Part shown: piece after piece, positions 25,575 to 34,716 of the stretch
How the letters are laid out: each line of letters starts with the position of its first letter
Position numbering within the stretch: the first letter of the stretch is position 1
Assembly (NCBI RefSeq): GCF_016482785.1
Contig: NZ_JAEMXM010000005.1
Span: 268,479-332,478, forward strand
DNA from: Paenibacillus alkalitolerans
Lineage (GTDB): Bacteria > Bacillota > Bacilli > Paenibacillales > YIM-B00363
Reading direction: 5' to 3'
DNA: 64,000 bases
Made by a program: the position numbers and the translations under genes
The notes under the pieces: model-generated
What the model saw: only the letters and a program-made list of their open reading frames with translations
The model's database searches: none
Told to the model about the DNA's origin: nothing

Positions 25575-26471
25575 ATGCATGCTTCTTATGTGAAAAACAG
25601 CGTAGGCGGACGTATATTCGACTTTTTGAACGTTTTATTGATGCTGATATTGGCGTTTGTTATGTTATATCCTTTCTGGAACCAGCTCATCGTCTCGTTT
25701 AACGAGGGGATCGACACTTCCAAGGGCGGTTTATATTTTTGGCCGAGGGTGCTTACGTTTGACAATTACAAGTACATGTTCAATAACAGCGAATTGGGAA
25801 GAGGAGCGGTAATATCCGTCTTAAGGGTAGTGGTCGGAACGGCGACGACATTATTCTGTTCGGGGTTGCTTGCATATATCACGACTGTAAGGTGGTTTTC
25901 CGGAAGAAGATTCACAAGGATTTTGTTTTTAATCACATTGTATTTCAGCGGCGGCTTGGTGCCGACGTATTTGTTAATGAGCAAGCTGCACTTGATGGAT
26001 ACGTTCACGGTATATTGGCTTCCGGGACTTTTTAACGCTTACTACATGCTGCTGATCGCTTCTTACATGTATAACCTGCCCGATTCGTTGGCGGAGTCGG
26101 CGAGGATGGACGGGTGCGGCGAGCTTATGATTTATATTAAGATCATCGCGCCGTTGTGCACTCCGGTTTTTGCCGCGGTTGCCGTATTTAGCGCGGTAGG
26201 TCATTGGAATTCTTGGTTTGACGTCATTCTGTACAACTCGTCGGGGAAGTGGGATACGCTGCAGGTATACTTGCGGAAGATTCTTCTGGACGTCGAGCAG
26301 GTAGGCAAATTAACGAACGAGCAAAAGCAGATGGCGGAAATGAGGAAGCTTACCCCTTTGTCGATTAGAGCGGCCACCACTATGATCGTAACGATGCCTA
26401 TTATTTTATCGTATCCGTTCTTTCAACGATTTATTATTAGCGGTATTACAATCGGCGCGGTAAAAGAGTGA
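25575..26471 (+). CDS. ABC transporter permease (LplC-like)
   Basis: 298 residues with six predicted membrane segments, opening with FLNVLLMLILAFVMLYPFWNQ. The EAA loop reads LAESARMDGCGELMIYIKIIAPLCTP. TLYFSGGLVPTYLLM and the C-terminal FFQRFIISGITIGAVKE are characteristic of LplC partners. It begins 22 bp after the LplB-like gene with GGAGAAGGAGGGG as ribosome site, and closes the transport operon before an AraR-like regulator. Confidence 0.9.
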   Translation: MHASYVKNSVGGRIFDFLNVLLMLILAFVMLYPFWNQLIVSFNEGIDTSKGGLYFWPRVLTFDNYKYMFNNSELGRGAVISVLRVVVGTATTLFCSGLLAYITTVRWFSGRRFTRILFLITLYFSGGLVPTYLLMSKLHLMDTFTVYWLPGLFNAYYMLLIASYMYNLPDSLAESARMDGCGELMIYIKIIAPLCTPVFAAVAVFSAVGHWNSWFDVILYNSSGKWDTLQVYLRKILLDVEQVGKLTNEQKQMAEMRKLTPLSIRAATTMIVTMPIILSYPFFQRFIISGITIGAVKE

Positions 26472-26496
26472 ATGCGGAGGGCGGCCGCCAAACGGA

Positions 26497-26552
26497 TTGT
26501 ATATTCCGGTCAATTTGATATACTCTTTTCATGATAAACTTGGCGTGAAAAG
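26497..26552 (+). promoter_or_regulatory. Sigma-A promoter with inverted-repeat operator before the AraR-like gene
   Basis: TTGTAT (26497-26502), a 16-bp spacer and TATACT (26519-26524) form a promoter. CTTTTCA (26525-26531) and TGAAAAG (26546-26552) form a perfect dyad over the expected start of transcription, suited to autorepression by the encoded regulator. Confidence 0.55.
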
Positions 26553-26564
26553 AGGATTGGATAA

Positions 26565-27686
26565 ATGACGGATTCCGGCAGACCGCTTTACGGTATTATT
26601 TACGACGAATTGAAGAAGCGGATTGAAAACGGAGAGTATGCGGAAGAGCAGCAGCTTCCCACGGAAATCGAACTCGCTGAAATGTACGGGGTGAGCCGGA
26701 TTACTTCGAAACGGGCGTTAATCGAGTTGGAGCGGGAAGGGTTGATATATCGCAAGAGAGGCAGCGGCAGCTTTGTGAAGAAGCTTGAAAGCCGCGCGGT
26801 GCCGGGAGGCAGAATCGTTTCGATGATTATGCCTTATGTCGCCGCCAACGGCTTGCTTGGATATATTCAGGGAGCGACAGACTATTTGGATACGAGAGGA
26901 TATTATCTAACCATCCACTCCAGCAACTGGAGCAAGGATAAAGAGAAAGAGTTCCTGTTCAATCTTCCCCGCCGCGGAGTGTCGGGAATTCTCCTCTATC
27001 CGGTGAGCACACTGAAAAATCTCGACGCGGTTTACTCTTTGCATATGAACCAATTTCCGATCGTCACGATCGATCAATATTATGACAACGTCCCGGTGGG
27101 GAGCGTCGTTTCGAACAACTTTAACGGCGGCCGCGAGGCCGTATCCAAATTGATAGAGCTGGGGCATCGGCGCATCGCTTTCGTATCAAGCATCGGGCTG
27201 CAGTACCGGAGCTCGGTTCGTGACCGGTTTTACGGCTATTGCCAAGCGCTCAAGGATGCCGGCATTGCGATCGACATGGAGATCGTCGTTCATGATTTTC
27301 CGGAAACGTACGAGAGTGCGGGAAAGCATGAGTTCTTTCAAACGCTCATAGGGCAGCTGAAGGAGCGGGGCGTAACGGGCATTCAAGCGGAGCATGACCA
27401 TCTGGCGGTGGATTTGCTGCGGGCGGCGCTTGAGCGGAATGTGAAAGTGCCGGACGAACTGTCGATCACAGGGTTTGACAATCATGAGATTTCTTCAACT
27501 GTGGAAATGCCGGTGTCGACGGTCAATCAGAACTTCTACGAAATCGGCAGGAGAGCGGCGGAGATGATCGTCGACCGGATCGAACGGGGGCTGCCGCAGC
27601 AGCAGGAGAAAGTGGAGGTCGACGTCGAGTGGATCGGGCGGCAGACGACCGGACCGGTTGCCGGAGACGCGCAGCAGCCGCAATAA
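26565..27686 (+). CDS. AraR-like regulator: GntR HTH fused to LacI-type effector domain
   Basis: 373 residues. Residues 1-75 are a GntR winged helix (LPTEIELAEMYGVSRITSKRALIELEREGLIYRKRGSGSFV). Residues from about 85 form a GalR/LacI sugar-binding domain (SGILLYPVSTLKNLD, VVSNNFNGGREAVSKLIELGHRRIAFVSS, ELSITGFDNHEISS). This fusion is the architecture of Bacillus AraR, which senses L-arabinose. The gene follows a transporter and a cluster with a beta-L-arabinofuranosidase, so arabinose or an arabinoside is the probable signal. A dyad lies at its promoter. Confidence 0.88.
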   Translation: MTDSGRPLYGIIYDELKKRIENGEYAEEQQLPTEIELAEMYGVSRITSKRALIELEREGLIYRKRGSGSFVKKLESRAVPGGRIVSMIMPYVAANGLLGYIQGATDYLDTRGYYLTIHSSNWSKDKEKEFLFNLPRRGVSGILLYPVSTLKNLDAVYSLHMNQFPIVTIDQYYDNVPVGSVVSNNFNGGREAVSKLIELGHRRIAFVSSIGLQYRSSVRDRFYGYCQALKDAGIAIDMEIVVHDFPETYESAGKHEFFQTLIGQLKERGVTGIQAEHDHLAVDLLRAALERNVKVPDELSITGFDNHEISSTVEMPVSTVNQNFYEIGRRAAEMIVDRIERGLPQQQEKVEVDVEWIGRQTTGPVAGDAQQPQ

Positions 27687-27755
27687 AGCGGGTAGCAGGT
27701 GCTGCAGTGGAAGTTAATATTACCGTTTCAGCCTCATCCGGCGGATAGGATCGTT

Positions 27756-27786
27756 ACAGCGGAAATCTTAGTTCCGCTGTTTTTTT
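27756..27786 (+). terminator. Rho-independent terminator after the AraR-like gene
   Basis: ACAGCGGAA (27756-27764) pairs with TTCCGCTGT (27772-27780), followed directly by a run of seven T. The stem sequence belongs to the same hairpin family as the repeats at 34413-34709. Confidence 0.88.
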
Positions 27787-27805
27787 GCGGTAAAAATATG
27801 ATTAT

Positions 27806-27834
27806 GATATACCAAATAAACAATTTACTTGATA
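27806..27834 (+). promoter_or_regulatory. 29-bp element shared with the upstream region of the 38408 minus-strand unit
   Basis: The run from GATATACCAAATAAACAAT to ACTTGATA agrees at about 25 positions with the minus-strand sequence at 38403-38430. It lies about 185 bp before the importer operon. The region 27687-28018 has no gene; apart from this element and the terminator I see nothing coding in it. Confidence 0.55.
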
Positions 27835-28018
27835 GATGTCATAACATTATATTTACAATTCAGCCCAACATGAATATAATGGAAACAAAATTACCTGGTT
27901 ATGATATATCTAATTTTCCGAGAAGCTGTGCCTCATGCTTTCAATGTGCGAACAAAATTTTCTGAATTGTTAGATAGGTTGACGGTTACAGGAACAATTG
28001 CAGAAGGGGATGATGACC

Positions 28019-28981
28019 ATGAGCACGAGTCCGGATACGGCGATTGACGCGAAACCGGTCGGAACAAAAATCAAAAGAAAAAATCAATCGAAGAAGGTTC
28101 TTCAGAACTGGCAACTGTACATATTCGTTGCGCCGGCATTCCTATATTTTTTTATTTTTCACTATATTCCGATGTACGGGATACAGATAGCGTTTAAAGA
28201 CTTCGCTCCAACGTTGGGTATTTGGAGAAGCGAATGGGTCGGGTTCGAGCATTTCATTCGCTTTTTTAATTCCTATTATTTTTGGGATTTAATTCGAAAT
28301 ACGTTAGGGATCAGCGTTTATGAGCTTATCGTGGGGTTTCCGTTGCCGGTCATTTTAGCCCTCCTGTTGAACGAAGCGAAAGACGGGATGTTTAAGCGAA
28401 CCGTGCAAACGGTGACATACGCGCCGCACTTTATATCCGTAGTCGTGATGGCGGGCATGATCATTGCGTTTTTATCCCCTTCAACCGGCATCATTAACCA
28501 TTTGCTTCAATTTTTCGGCTTCGAATCTATCGCTTTTTTGAGCGAACCGGCCTGGTTTAAAACCGTCTATGTGCTATCAGGCGTATGGCAAAATACCGGC
28601 TGGGGAACGATCATTTATTTGGCTGCATTATCCGGAGTTGACCCGCAGCAGCACGAGGCTGCGATCGTTGACGGCGCGTCCCGCTTGCAGCGGATCCGGT
28701 ACATTAACTTTCCAACGATTTTGCCGACAATGGTCATTCTATTAATTCTAAATGTAGGAAATATTATGGCGCTTGGATTCGAGAAAATATTGCTTCTGCA
28801 AAATCCGTTAAACCTCGAATCTTCGAACGTGATCGCAACGTTCGTGTATGAAGCCGGTTTATTGGATGCACAGTACAGCTTCGCTGCAGCCGTCGGGTTA
28901 TTTAACGCAGTTATAAATGTGATTTTACTGGTTAGTGTAAATAAAATTGCAAGGAGAACGAGCGAAACCAGCTTGTGGTAA
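28019..28981 (+). CDS. ABC transporter permease (LplB/YtlD-like)
   Basis: 320 residues; ATG 28019 is chosen because AAGGGG ends nine bases before it. A basic N-terminal tail (TKIKRKNQSKK) precedes six membrane segments. The EAA loop is EAAIVDGASRLQRIRYINFPTILP, and MYGIQIAFKDFAP and PHFISVVVMAGM are typical of this permease group. It opens an operon of two permeases, a binding lipoprotein and an alpha-mannosidase, so it imports the mannosidase substrate or its precursor. No ATPase gene is linked. Confidence 0.9.
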   Translation: MSTSPDTAIDAKPVGTKIKRKNQSKKVLQNWQLYIFVAPAFLYFFIFHYIPMYGIQIAFKDFAPTLGIWRSEWVGFEHFIRFFNSYYFWDLIRNTLGISVYELIVGFPLPVILALLLNEAKDGMFKRTVQTVTYAPHFISVVVMAGMIIAFLSPSTGIINHLLQFFGFESIAFLSEPAWFKTVYVLSGVWQNTGWGTIIYLAALSGVDPQQHEAAIVDGASRLQRIRYINFPTILPTMVILLILNVGNIMALGFEKILLLQNPLNLESSNVIATFVYEAGLLDAQYSFAAAVGLFNAVINVILLVSVNKIARRTSETSLW

Positions 28982-28997
28982 GGAGGCGACCGGCTTG

Positions 28998-29897
28998 ATG
29001 AATCCGGCAATGAAAGAATCGGCAACGGACAGAGTGTTTATTGTTTTTGTATATGTTTGCCTTGCCGTTGCACTAATCGTTGTTTTATATCCGCTAATTT
29101 ACATTATTAGCGCATCTATTAGCAGCCCTTCGACGGTAAATTCCGGAGAGATGTGGCTGTTGCCGAAAGATATCACTTTTGACGGTTACAGACTGATTTT
29201 GGACAACAGCGACATTTGGCGGGGATACACGAACACGTTCTACTATACCGTGTTAGGTACATTCGTTAACTTAGCCGTAACGATTCCGGCGGCATATGCA
29301 CTGGCAAGGAAAGATTTTTACGGAAGAAATATGTTCACCGGAATGTTCGTGCTGACCATGTTTTTTAGCGGCGGTTTAATCCCCACTTATTTAGTTGTGC
29401 GAAACTTGGGATTGATTGATACGGTTTGGGCAATGGTGCTTCCGAATGCGGCTGCGGTATGGAACATTATTGTTTCACGGGTGTTTTTTCAGACTTCGAT
29501 ACCGAAGGAATTGGAGGAAGCGGCGATTATCGACGGCGCTTCCAATTTCAGATTATTTTTTCTGATTATTTTGCCTTTATCGGCGCCCATCGTTGCCGTC
29601 ATGGCATTGTTTTACGGAGTGGGGCACTGGAACGGATATTTTAACGCCCTGATCTATTTATCCGAAAGCAAGAGTTATCCGCTTCAGCTTGTATTAAGGG
29701 AAATTCTCGTATTACAGGAGATGTCATCCCAAAATACGAATATTACGAGCGCTGAAGCGCTGCATTCCAAACAGCAGCTTGCGGCCATTATTAAATACGG
29801 AGTGATGATCGTCTCATCCTTGCCGGTCATTATCGTTTACCCGTTTCTGCAGCGCTTTTTCGTCAAAGGGGTATTGATCGGATCTTTGAAAGGTTAA
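28998..29897 (+). CDS. ABC transporter permease (LplC/YtcP-like)
   Basis: 299 residues from the ATG at 28998, which has AGGAGGCGA eight bases upstream. Membrane segments start with VFIVFVYVCLAVALIVVLYP; the coupling loop is ELEEAAIIDGASNFRLFFLIILP. FFSGGLIPTYLVV and the ending FLQRFFVKGVLIGSLKG are hallmarks of the LplC group. It begins 16 bp after the previous permease and forms the channel with it. Confidence 0.9.
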   Translation: MNPAMKESATDRVFIVFVYVCLAVALIVVLYPLIYIISASISSPSTVNSGEMWLLPKDITFDGYRLILDNSDIWRGYTNTFYYTVLGTFVNLAVTIPAAYALARKDFYGRNMFTGMFVLTMFFSGGLIPTYLVVRNLGLIDTVWAMVLPNAAAVWNIIVSRVFFQTSIPKELEEAAIIDGASNFRLFFLIILPLSAPIVAVMALFYGVGHWNGYFNALIYLSESKSYPLQLVLREILVLQEMSSQNTNITSAEALHSKQQLAAIIKYGVMIVSSLPVIIVYPFLQRFFVKGVLIGSLKG

Positions 29898-29990
29898 AAA
29901 CGGAAATTGCTGACAGGGGGTGATCACAGTTAATCCCGGTAAGAAGCTATCATTTTGAAGAAATATTCAATAGAAGGGAGTTTATTCAGA

Positions 29991-31598
29991 ATGAAAAGAA
30001 AGCTGTTCATCACCAAAACCGTTCTTATTACTTCGTTGTTATTAGCGGCTTGCAGCGACACCCAACCGAGTAACGAACAATCTTCTTCTTCTTCATCTTC
30101 TTCCGCCGAAGTAAATAAGGAAGGGTTTCCGATTGTCAATGAGGAGATTACACTTACCATGATTGCGCCCGGAACAGGCATGGCCGAATGGGGGGACATG
30201 CCCACATTACAAGAGTACTCCAAAAAAACAAATATAAATTTCGAGTATGAAACGCCGCCATTAAGCGAATTCCAGACGAAGCTGAACTTGGCTTTTGCCA
30301 GCGGAGATATTGCCGACATCATTTACGCCGCAGGCACGTCCAATTTGACGCCGGGCATGGAAGTCGATTATGGGGAGCAAGGCGTACTCATCCCGCTGGA
30401 AAATTTAATCGATGAGTATGCGCCGAATATTAAAAAATGGTTCGAGGAAAGGCCCGAGATCAAGCGATCGGTAACGACGATGGACGGTCACATTTATTCC
30501 TTGCCCTCCATTAATATACATCCCACTTCGCCCTGGTATCGCGGACCGATGTGGTATAACGGGAGTTGGCTGAAAGCGCTGGGGGTCGAACAGTTGCCAA
30601 AAACGACGGATGAATTGTATGATCTGCTCGTTCGCTTTAAAACCGAAGATCCGAACGGAAACGGCAAAGCGGATGAAATTCCGCTCATCGATTCGGGAGG
30701 ATTGGACAGTATACGTCCGTGGCTGCTTGGCGCATTCGGTTTAAAAGAGTGGGGAATCGATGAACTTGACGGAAAGGTTCGCTACACACCGATTACTGAA
30801 AACTATAAAGAATACTTGACGTACATGAACAAGCTGTACCAAGAAGGACTGTTGGATCGGGAAACGTTCTCGCAATCCGGCGAGCAGAAGAAAGCAAAAG
30901 GTCAAGAAAATCGATTGGGGCTGTTCCCGGACTGGTATTCATTCTTTACGACAGGACAAAAAGAAGAAGAATCGATGATCAATCCGATGTTCCATCCGCT
31001 GACAAGTCCGGTGAACGATAAGCCGTTGTTCCCGCGCAGCACGGGCATTTCGAGGGGGACATTTTCCATTACGAGCAACAACGAGCATCCCGAAGCATCC
31101 ATAATGTGGGTCGATTATTTCTACTCGCAAGAAGGATGGGAATATTTGAACGAAGGTCCGGAAGGATACATGTGGGAAAAGGGAGCAAACGGAGAGCGCG
31201 TCTATTTGGACACACCCGAAGGTTACGACAGTTCCGAAGACTACCGCGGAACGATCACACCTGCATACGGTATTGCGGCGCCGACCGTCACTGCCCGAAT
31301 GGAAGGAAAGGAAGTTTCCGCATTCGACCAATTCATCGAGAAGGAAACAAAGGAAAAAATCGAACCGTACGCGGAAGTGCCCTACCCTCTTGTATACTTG
31401 ACTGACGAAGAACAGGATACCGTAAACACGATTGCGCCCGATCTCCAATCCTACGTAAAACAGATGGAAGCGAAATTCATTACGGGAGTAGAACCGTTAT
31501 CAAACTGGGATCAATATGTAAAAACGATCGAGGGTATGAATGTTCAACAATATATTGACATTTACCAAGCAGCTTACGATCGTTGGGCGGAAGGTTAA
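29991..31598 (+). CDS. ABC transporter solute-binding lipoprotein (LplA/YtcQ-like)
   Basis: 535 residues. The ATG at 29991 follows AGAAGGGAG; a TTG at 29955 is in frame but lacks a site. The signal peptide ends in LLLAACSD, with the cysteine lipidated, and a run of eight serines forms the linker. The rest is a large family 1 oligosaccharide-binding fold. It has the KTEDPNGNGKADEIPL segment seen in many Paenibacillus binding proteins, a likely calcium-binding loop. It partners the two preceding permeases and the mannosidase that follows. Confidence 0.88.
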   Translation: MKRKLFITKTVLITSLLLAACSDTQPSNEQSSSSSSSSAEVNKEGFPIVNEEITLTMIAPGTGMAEWGDMPTLQEYSKKTNINFEYETPPLSEFQTKLNLAFASGDIADIIYAAGTSNLTPGMEVDYGEQGVLIPLENLIDEYAPNIKKWFEERPEIKRSVTTMDGHIYSLPSINIHPTSPWYRGPMWYNGSWLKALGVEQLPKTTDELYDLLVRFKTEDPNGNGKADEIPLIDSGGLDSIRPWLLGAFGLKEWGIDELDGKVRYTPITENYKEYLTYMNKLYQEGLLDRETFSQSGEQKKAKGQENRLGLFPDWYSFFTTGQKEEESMINPMFHPLTSPVNDKPLFPRSTGISRGTFSITSNNEHPEASIMWVDYFYSQEGWEYLNEGPEGYMWEKGANGERVYLDTPEGYDSSEDYRGTITPAYGIAAPTVTARMEGKEVSAFDQFIEKETKEKIEPYAEVPYPLVYLTDEEQDTVNTIAPDLQSYVKQMEAKFITGVEPLSNWDQYVKTIEGMNVQQYIDIYQAAYDRWAEG

Positions 31599-31639
31599 AC
31601 CTGATAACAGAGCCCTTGAGCAGGCCGGAGGATGCATCC

Positions 31640-34405
31640 ATGCGCGGTAAGTCAGCACATATCATATCTCATACGCACTGGGATCGGGAATGGTATCTTC
31701 CGTTCGAGAAGCACCGTTTCCGGCTCGTGAAATTAATGGACGATTTACTGGATATATTGGACGACGATCCCGGTTTCCGGTCATTCCACCTCGACGGGCA
31801 GACGATCATCTTGGAAGATTACTTGGAAGTGCGGCCCGGCCGGCGGGAGACGCTGGAGAAGCATATTCGGGACGGACGCATCCATATCGGCCCATGGTAC
31901 GTGCTGCAGGATGAATTTTTGACAAGCAGCGAGGCCAACGTCAGAAATTTGTTGTACGGGCATAAAGATGCAGCCGCGTTCGGAAGAGTATCCAAACTGG
32001 GATATTTCCCGGATTCGTTCGGAAATATGGGGCAAGCCGCGCAAATTTTAAGGCAGGCCGATATCGGGACGGCGGTGTTCGGGAGAGGCGTGACGCCGAC
32101 GGGATTCAACAACTCGGTAGAGCATAGCGTAAATTACGAATCTCCGTATTCCGAGATGCTCTGGCAGTCGCCCGACGGTTCGCAAGTGTTGGGCATTCTG
32201 TTCGCCAATTGGTACAGCAACGGAAACGAGGTTCCCGTTCGAGAAGCGGAGGCGAAAGCGTACTGGCAAGAGCGGTTGGCCGCGGCGGAGCAATTCGCCT
32301 CGACGCCGCACCTGCTGTTCATGAACGGCTGCGACCATCAGCCCGTCCAGAAGGACTTACCTCAAGCGTTGGCTGAAGCTGCGCGGTTGTTTCCGGAAGT
32401 AAGCTTCGTGCATTCGAGTTTTGACGAGTACATTGCCTCGGTTAACGAGCATCTGCCCCGGCAGCTGCAGATCGTGAAGGGAGAGCTGAGAAGCCAGCGT
32501 ACGCACGGATGGGGGACGCTCGTCAATACGGCATCCTCCCGGGTGTACTTGAAGCAGGCGAACGAGCGGGGGCAGACGCTGCTGGAGAAAGTCGCCGAGC
32601 CGCTTGCCGCGTTCGCATATTTGTCCGGCAAAGAGTTCCCGCACCATTGGTTCGAATATGGTTGGAAGACGTTGATGAAAAATCATCCGCACGACAGCAT
32701 TTGCGGCTGCAGCGTGGATGAAGTTCACCGGGAGATGATGATCCGCTTCGAGAAAAGCCGGCAAGTGGCGGAATCGATCGCGGAGCAAAGCGTTGAACAT
32801 ATGGAAAAGTTGATCGATACTTCGGTGTTTGAGCGGTATGGGGAGTCCAGTTTGCCGTTGGTCGTCTGGAATACGACCGGATGGCGGCGAAGCGGCGTTG
32901 TCCGGGTTAGGTTGGATGTGGAGCGGGTCTATTTCCGGGATGGAATCGGATTTGACGAGATGCGGCGGCGCATCAAGCATCTGTCCCTCGGCCCGCGCCG
33001 GTTGGTGGACGTCCGCGGAAACGCCGTGCCTTGCACGGTGAAAGATCTCGGTATCCGGTTCGGTTACGATCTGCCGGACGACAAGTTTCGCCAGCCGTAT
33101 TTCGCAAGAGCGGTCGAGCTTGAATTCGAAGCGGTCGACGTTCCGGCACTCGGGCATACCGCCTATGCATGGGTGGAGGCGGCGGAGAGCGGGGAAGCCG
33201 AGGAGATCGGCGGGCTGCTCACTGCGGAACGGACGATGGAGAACGAACATATTCGGGTACACATCGCCGACAACGGAACGCTGGAAGTGACGGAAAAGTA
33301 CGGCGGATATACGTTCACGGGGCTTGGAGTGTATGAAAATACCGGCGATGTCGGCAACGAATACATGTACAAGCAGCCGGCCGGCGACGAACCGATTACA
33401 ACGCAGTTTCAATCCGCGGACATACGGCTGATCGAGAACACGCCGTACCGCGCCTCGTTCGAAACGGTTCACGTCCTGAATGTGCCGGAACAGGCGGATG
33501 AGCTGCTTGAGCGGGAGAGAGACGAGCTTGTTTGGTTCACGCAGCGGAAGTCGCGCCGATCTAAGAACATCGTCCCGGTGAAGGTAGTGACGAGAATTAC
33601 ACTGGATCGGCACGCGCAAGGTGTGCGTATTACTACTTCTTTCGAGAATACGGCGAAAGATCACAGATTGCGGGTGCTGTTCCCTACCGGGTTGAACGGT
33701 TCGACGCACTTCGCCGATTCCGTCTTTGAAATCGCGGAGCGGGACAACGAACCTGCGCCCGAGTGGAAAAATCCGAGCAATTGCCATCATCAACATGCGT
33801 TTGTGAGTCTATACGACGGCCGGGCCGGATTAACGATCGCCAATAAGGGCTTGAACGAATACGAGATTGTGCGCGACGGCCGCAACACGATTGCCGTTAC
33901 GCTGCTCAGAGCCGTCGGCGAGCTGGGCGATTGGGGCGTATTTCCGACACCCGAAGCGCAGTGTCAAGGACCGCACACGCTGGAATACATGGTCATTCCG
34001 CATGGCGGCGGCGACCCGAAACGGTCGCAAGTATATGCGCAAGCGTACCAATTCCAAGTCCCATGGACGGCGGTGCAGTCGGGGGTTCATGGGGGAACCG
34101 TGCCGGCCGAGCATTCTTGGCTGCAGTGGAGCGGGGAAACGTTGGCATGGTCCGCCTTCAAGGTTTCGGAGCAAACTGGCGATCTCATTGCACGGTGGTT
34201 TAATACGGGGGCGGAAGATGAGGTTTTGGAGGTACGGCCGCAATTCCCATGCAAGACGGTTTACGCGAGCGATGTTCTCGAGAGAAGGAAGGGGACGGCG
34301 GATTCCGCGGTTCCGGCGGTTACCGGAGGTGGAAACATTGTCCGGCTTCCCGTGAGAGGCTTCGAGATCGTGACGTTAAGCATGGAGATGGATGCGCAAC
34401 GGTGA
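31640..34405 (+). CDS. Glycoside hydrolase family 38 alpha-mannosidase-type enzyme
   Basis: 921 residues from an ATG eight bases after GGAGG. The N-terminal zinc site is HTHWDREW (H11, H13, D15) and the expected nucleophile is D125 in GYFPDSFGNM. HPHDSICGCSVDEVH follows in the middle domain. The C-terminal beta-rich half matches GH38 enzymes, including the bacterial mannosylglycerate hydrolases (MngB type) of similar length. No signal peptide, so it acts on imported alpha-mannosides. It is the last gene of the importer operon and carries its own overlapping hairpin at the stop codon. Confidence 0.9.
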   Translation: MRGKSAHIISHTHWDREWYLPFEKHRFRLVKLMDDLLDILDDDPGFRSFHLDGQTIILEDYLEVRPGRRETLEKHIRDGRIHIGPWYVLQDEFLTSSEANVRNLLYGHKDAAAFGRVSKLGYFPDSFGNMGQAAQILRQADIGTAVFGRGVTPTGFNNSVEHSVNYESPYSEMLWQSPDGSQVLGILFANWYSNGNEVPVREAEAKAYWQERLAAAEQFASTPHLLFMNGCDHQPVQKDLPQALAEAARLFPEVSFVHSSFDEYIASVNEHLPRQLQIVKGELRSQRTHGWGTLVNTASSRVYLKQANERGQTLLEKVAEPLAAFAYLSGKEFPHHWFEYGWKTLMKNHPHDSICGCSVDEVHREMMIRFEKSRQVAESIAEQSVEHMEKLIDTSVFERYGESSLPLVVWNTTGWRRSGVVRVRLDVERVYFRDGIGFDEMRRRIKHLSLGPRRLVDVRGNAVPCTVKDLGIRFGYDLPDDKFRQPYFARAVELEFEAVDVPALGHTAYAWVEAAESGEAEEIGGLLTAERTMENEHIRVHIADNGTLEVTEKYGGYTFTGLGVYENTGDVGNEYMYKQPAGDEPITTQFQSADIRLIENTPYRASFETVHVLNVPEQADELLERERDELVWFTQRKSRRSKNIVPVKVVTRITLDRHAQGVRITTSFENTAKDHRLRVLFPTGLNGSTHFADSVFEIAERDNEPAPEWKNPSNCHHQHAFVSLYDGRAGLTIANKGLNEYEIVRDGRNTIAVTLLRAVGELGDWGVFPTPEAQCQGPHTLEYMVIPHGGGDPKRSQVYAQAYQFQVPWTAVQSGVHGGTVPAEHSWLQWSGETLAWSAFKVSEQTGDLIARWFNTGAEDEVLEVRPQFPCKTVYASDVLERRKGTADSAVPAVTGGGNIVRLPVRGFEIVTLSMEMDAQR

Positions 34406-34653
34406 CTTTTTACCGTTGCGTCCCCCTCATTGCAACGGAAAATTTCGTCGCTGGAAATGCGATTCCGTTTCTTTTCATTATCTACAGAGGCAAAAATGTG
34501 ATGCTCAGTGGTTACAGCGGTAATCTTTTTCCGTTACAACATTGATCTGCTGGGTTGTCTCAGGAAGCGGAAGTTATTTTCCGCTGCAGCTTGGAAAGCA
34601 TCATTAATCGGGGGGAAAGAACGGTCGCAGCGGAAAAATTTTTCCTTTGCAAA
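34395..34653. repeat. Cluster of degenerate GTAxCGGAAA hairpin repeats
   Basis: After the mannosidase stop the 310-bp gap is filled with related hairpins. CGCAACGGT and ACCGTTGCG (34395-34403, 34412-34420) compete with CCGTTGC and GCAACGG (34413-34419, 34432-34438). Further copies with a CGG-A/T-rich-CCG core lie at about 34510-34540, 34561-34592 and 34623-34653. The stem sequences resemble the terminator at 27756 and the one at 34668, so one repeat family recurs here. Confidence 0.65.
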
Positions 34654-34667
34654 TAGTGTTTTCTGTG

Positions 34668-34709
34668 AAAAACCATGTAGCGGAAAAATCTTTCCGTTAC
34701 ATGGTTTTT
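34668..34709. terminator. Bidirectional terminator between converging operons
   Basis: AAAAACCATGTA with GCGGAAA pairs with TTTCCG and TACATGGTTTTT around AATC (one mismatched pair). A tracts on one side and T tracts on the other make it active on both strands. Confidence 0.9.
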
Positions 34710-34716
34710 CTTTCAA

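Noticed and set aside
27699..27965. 88-codon plus-strand ORF after the AraR-like gene
   Set aside because: It runs through the terminator and the shared regulatory element, and its composition is that of AT-rich intergenic DNA.
32357..33796. 479-codon open frame antisense to the GH38 gene
   Set aside because: Shadow of a GC-rich coding gene with strong GH38 motifs on the plus strand; composition is rich in Arg, His and Pro as typical of antisense frames.
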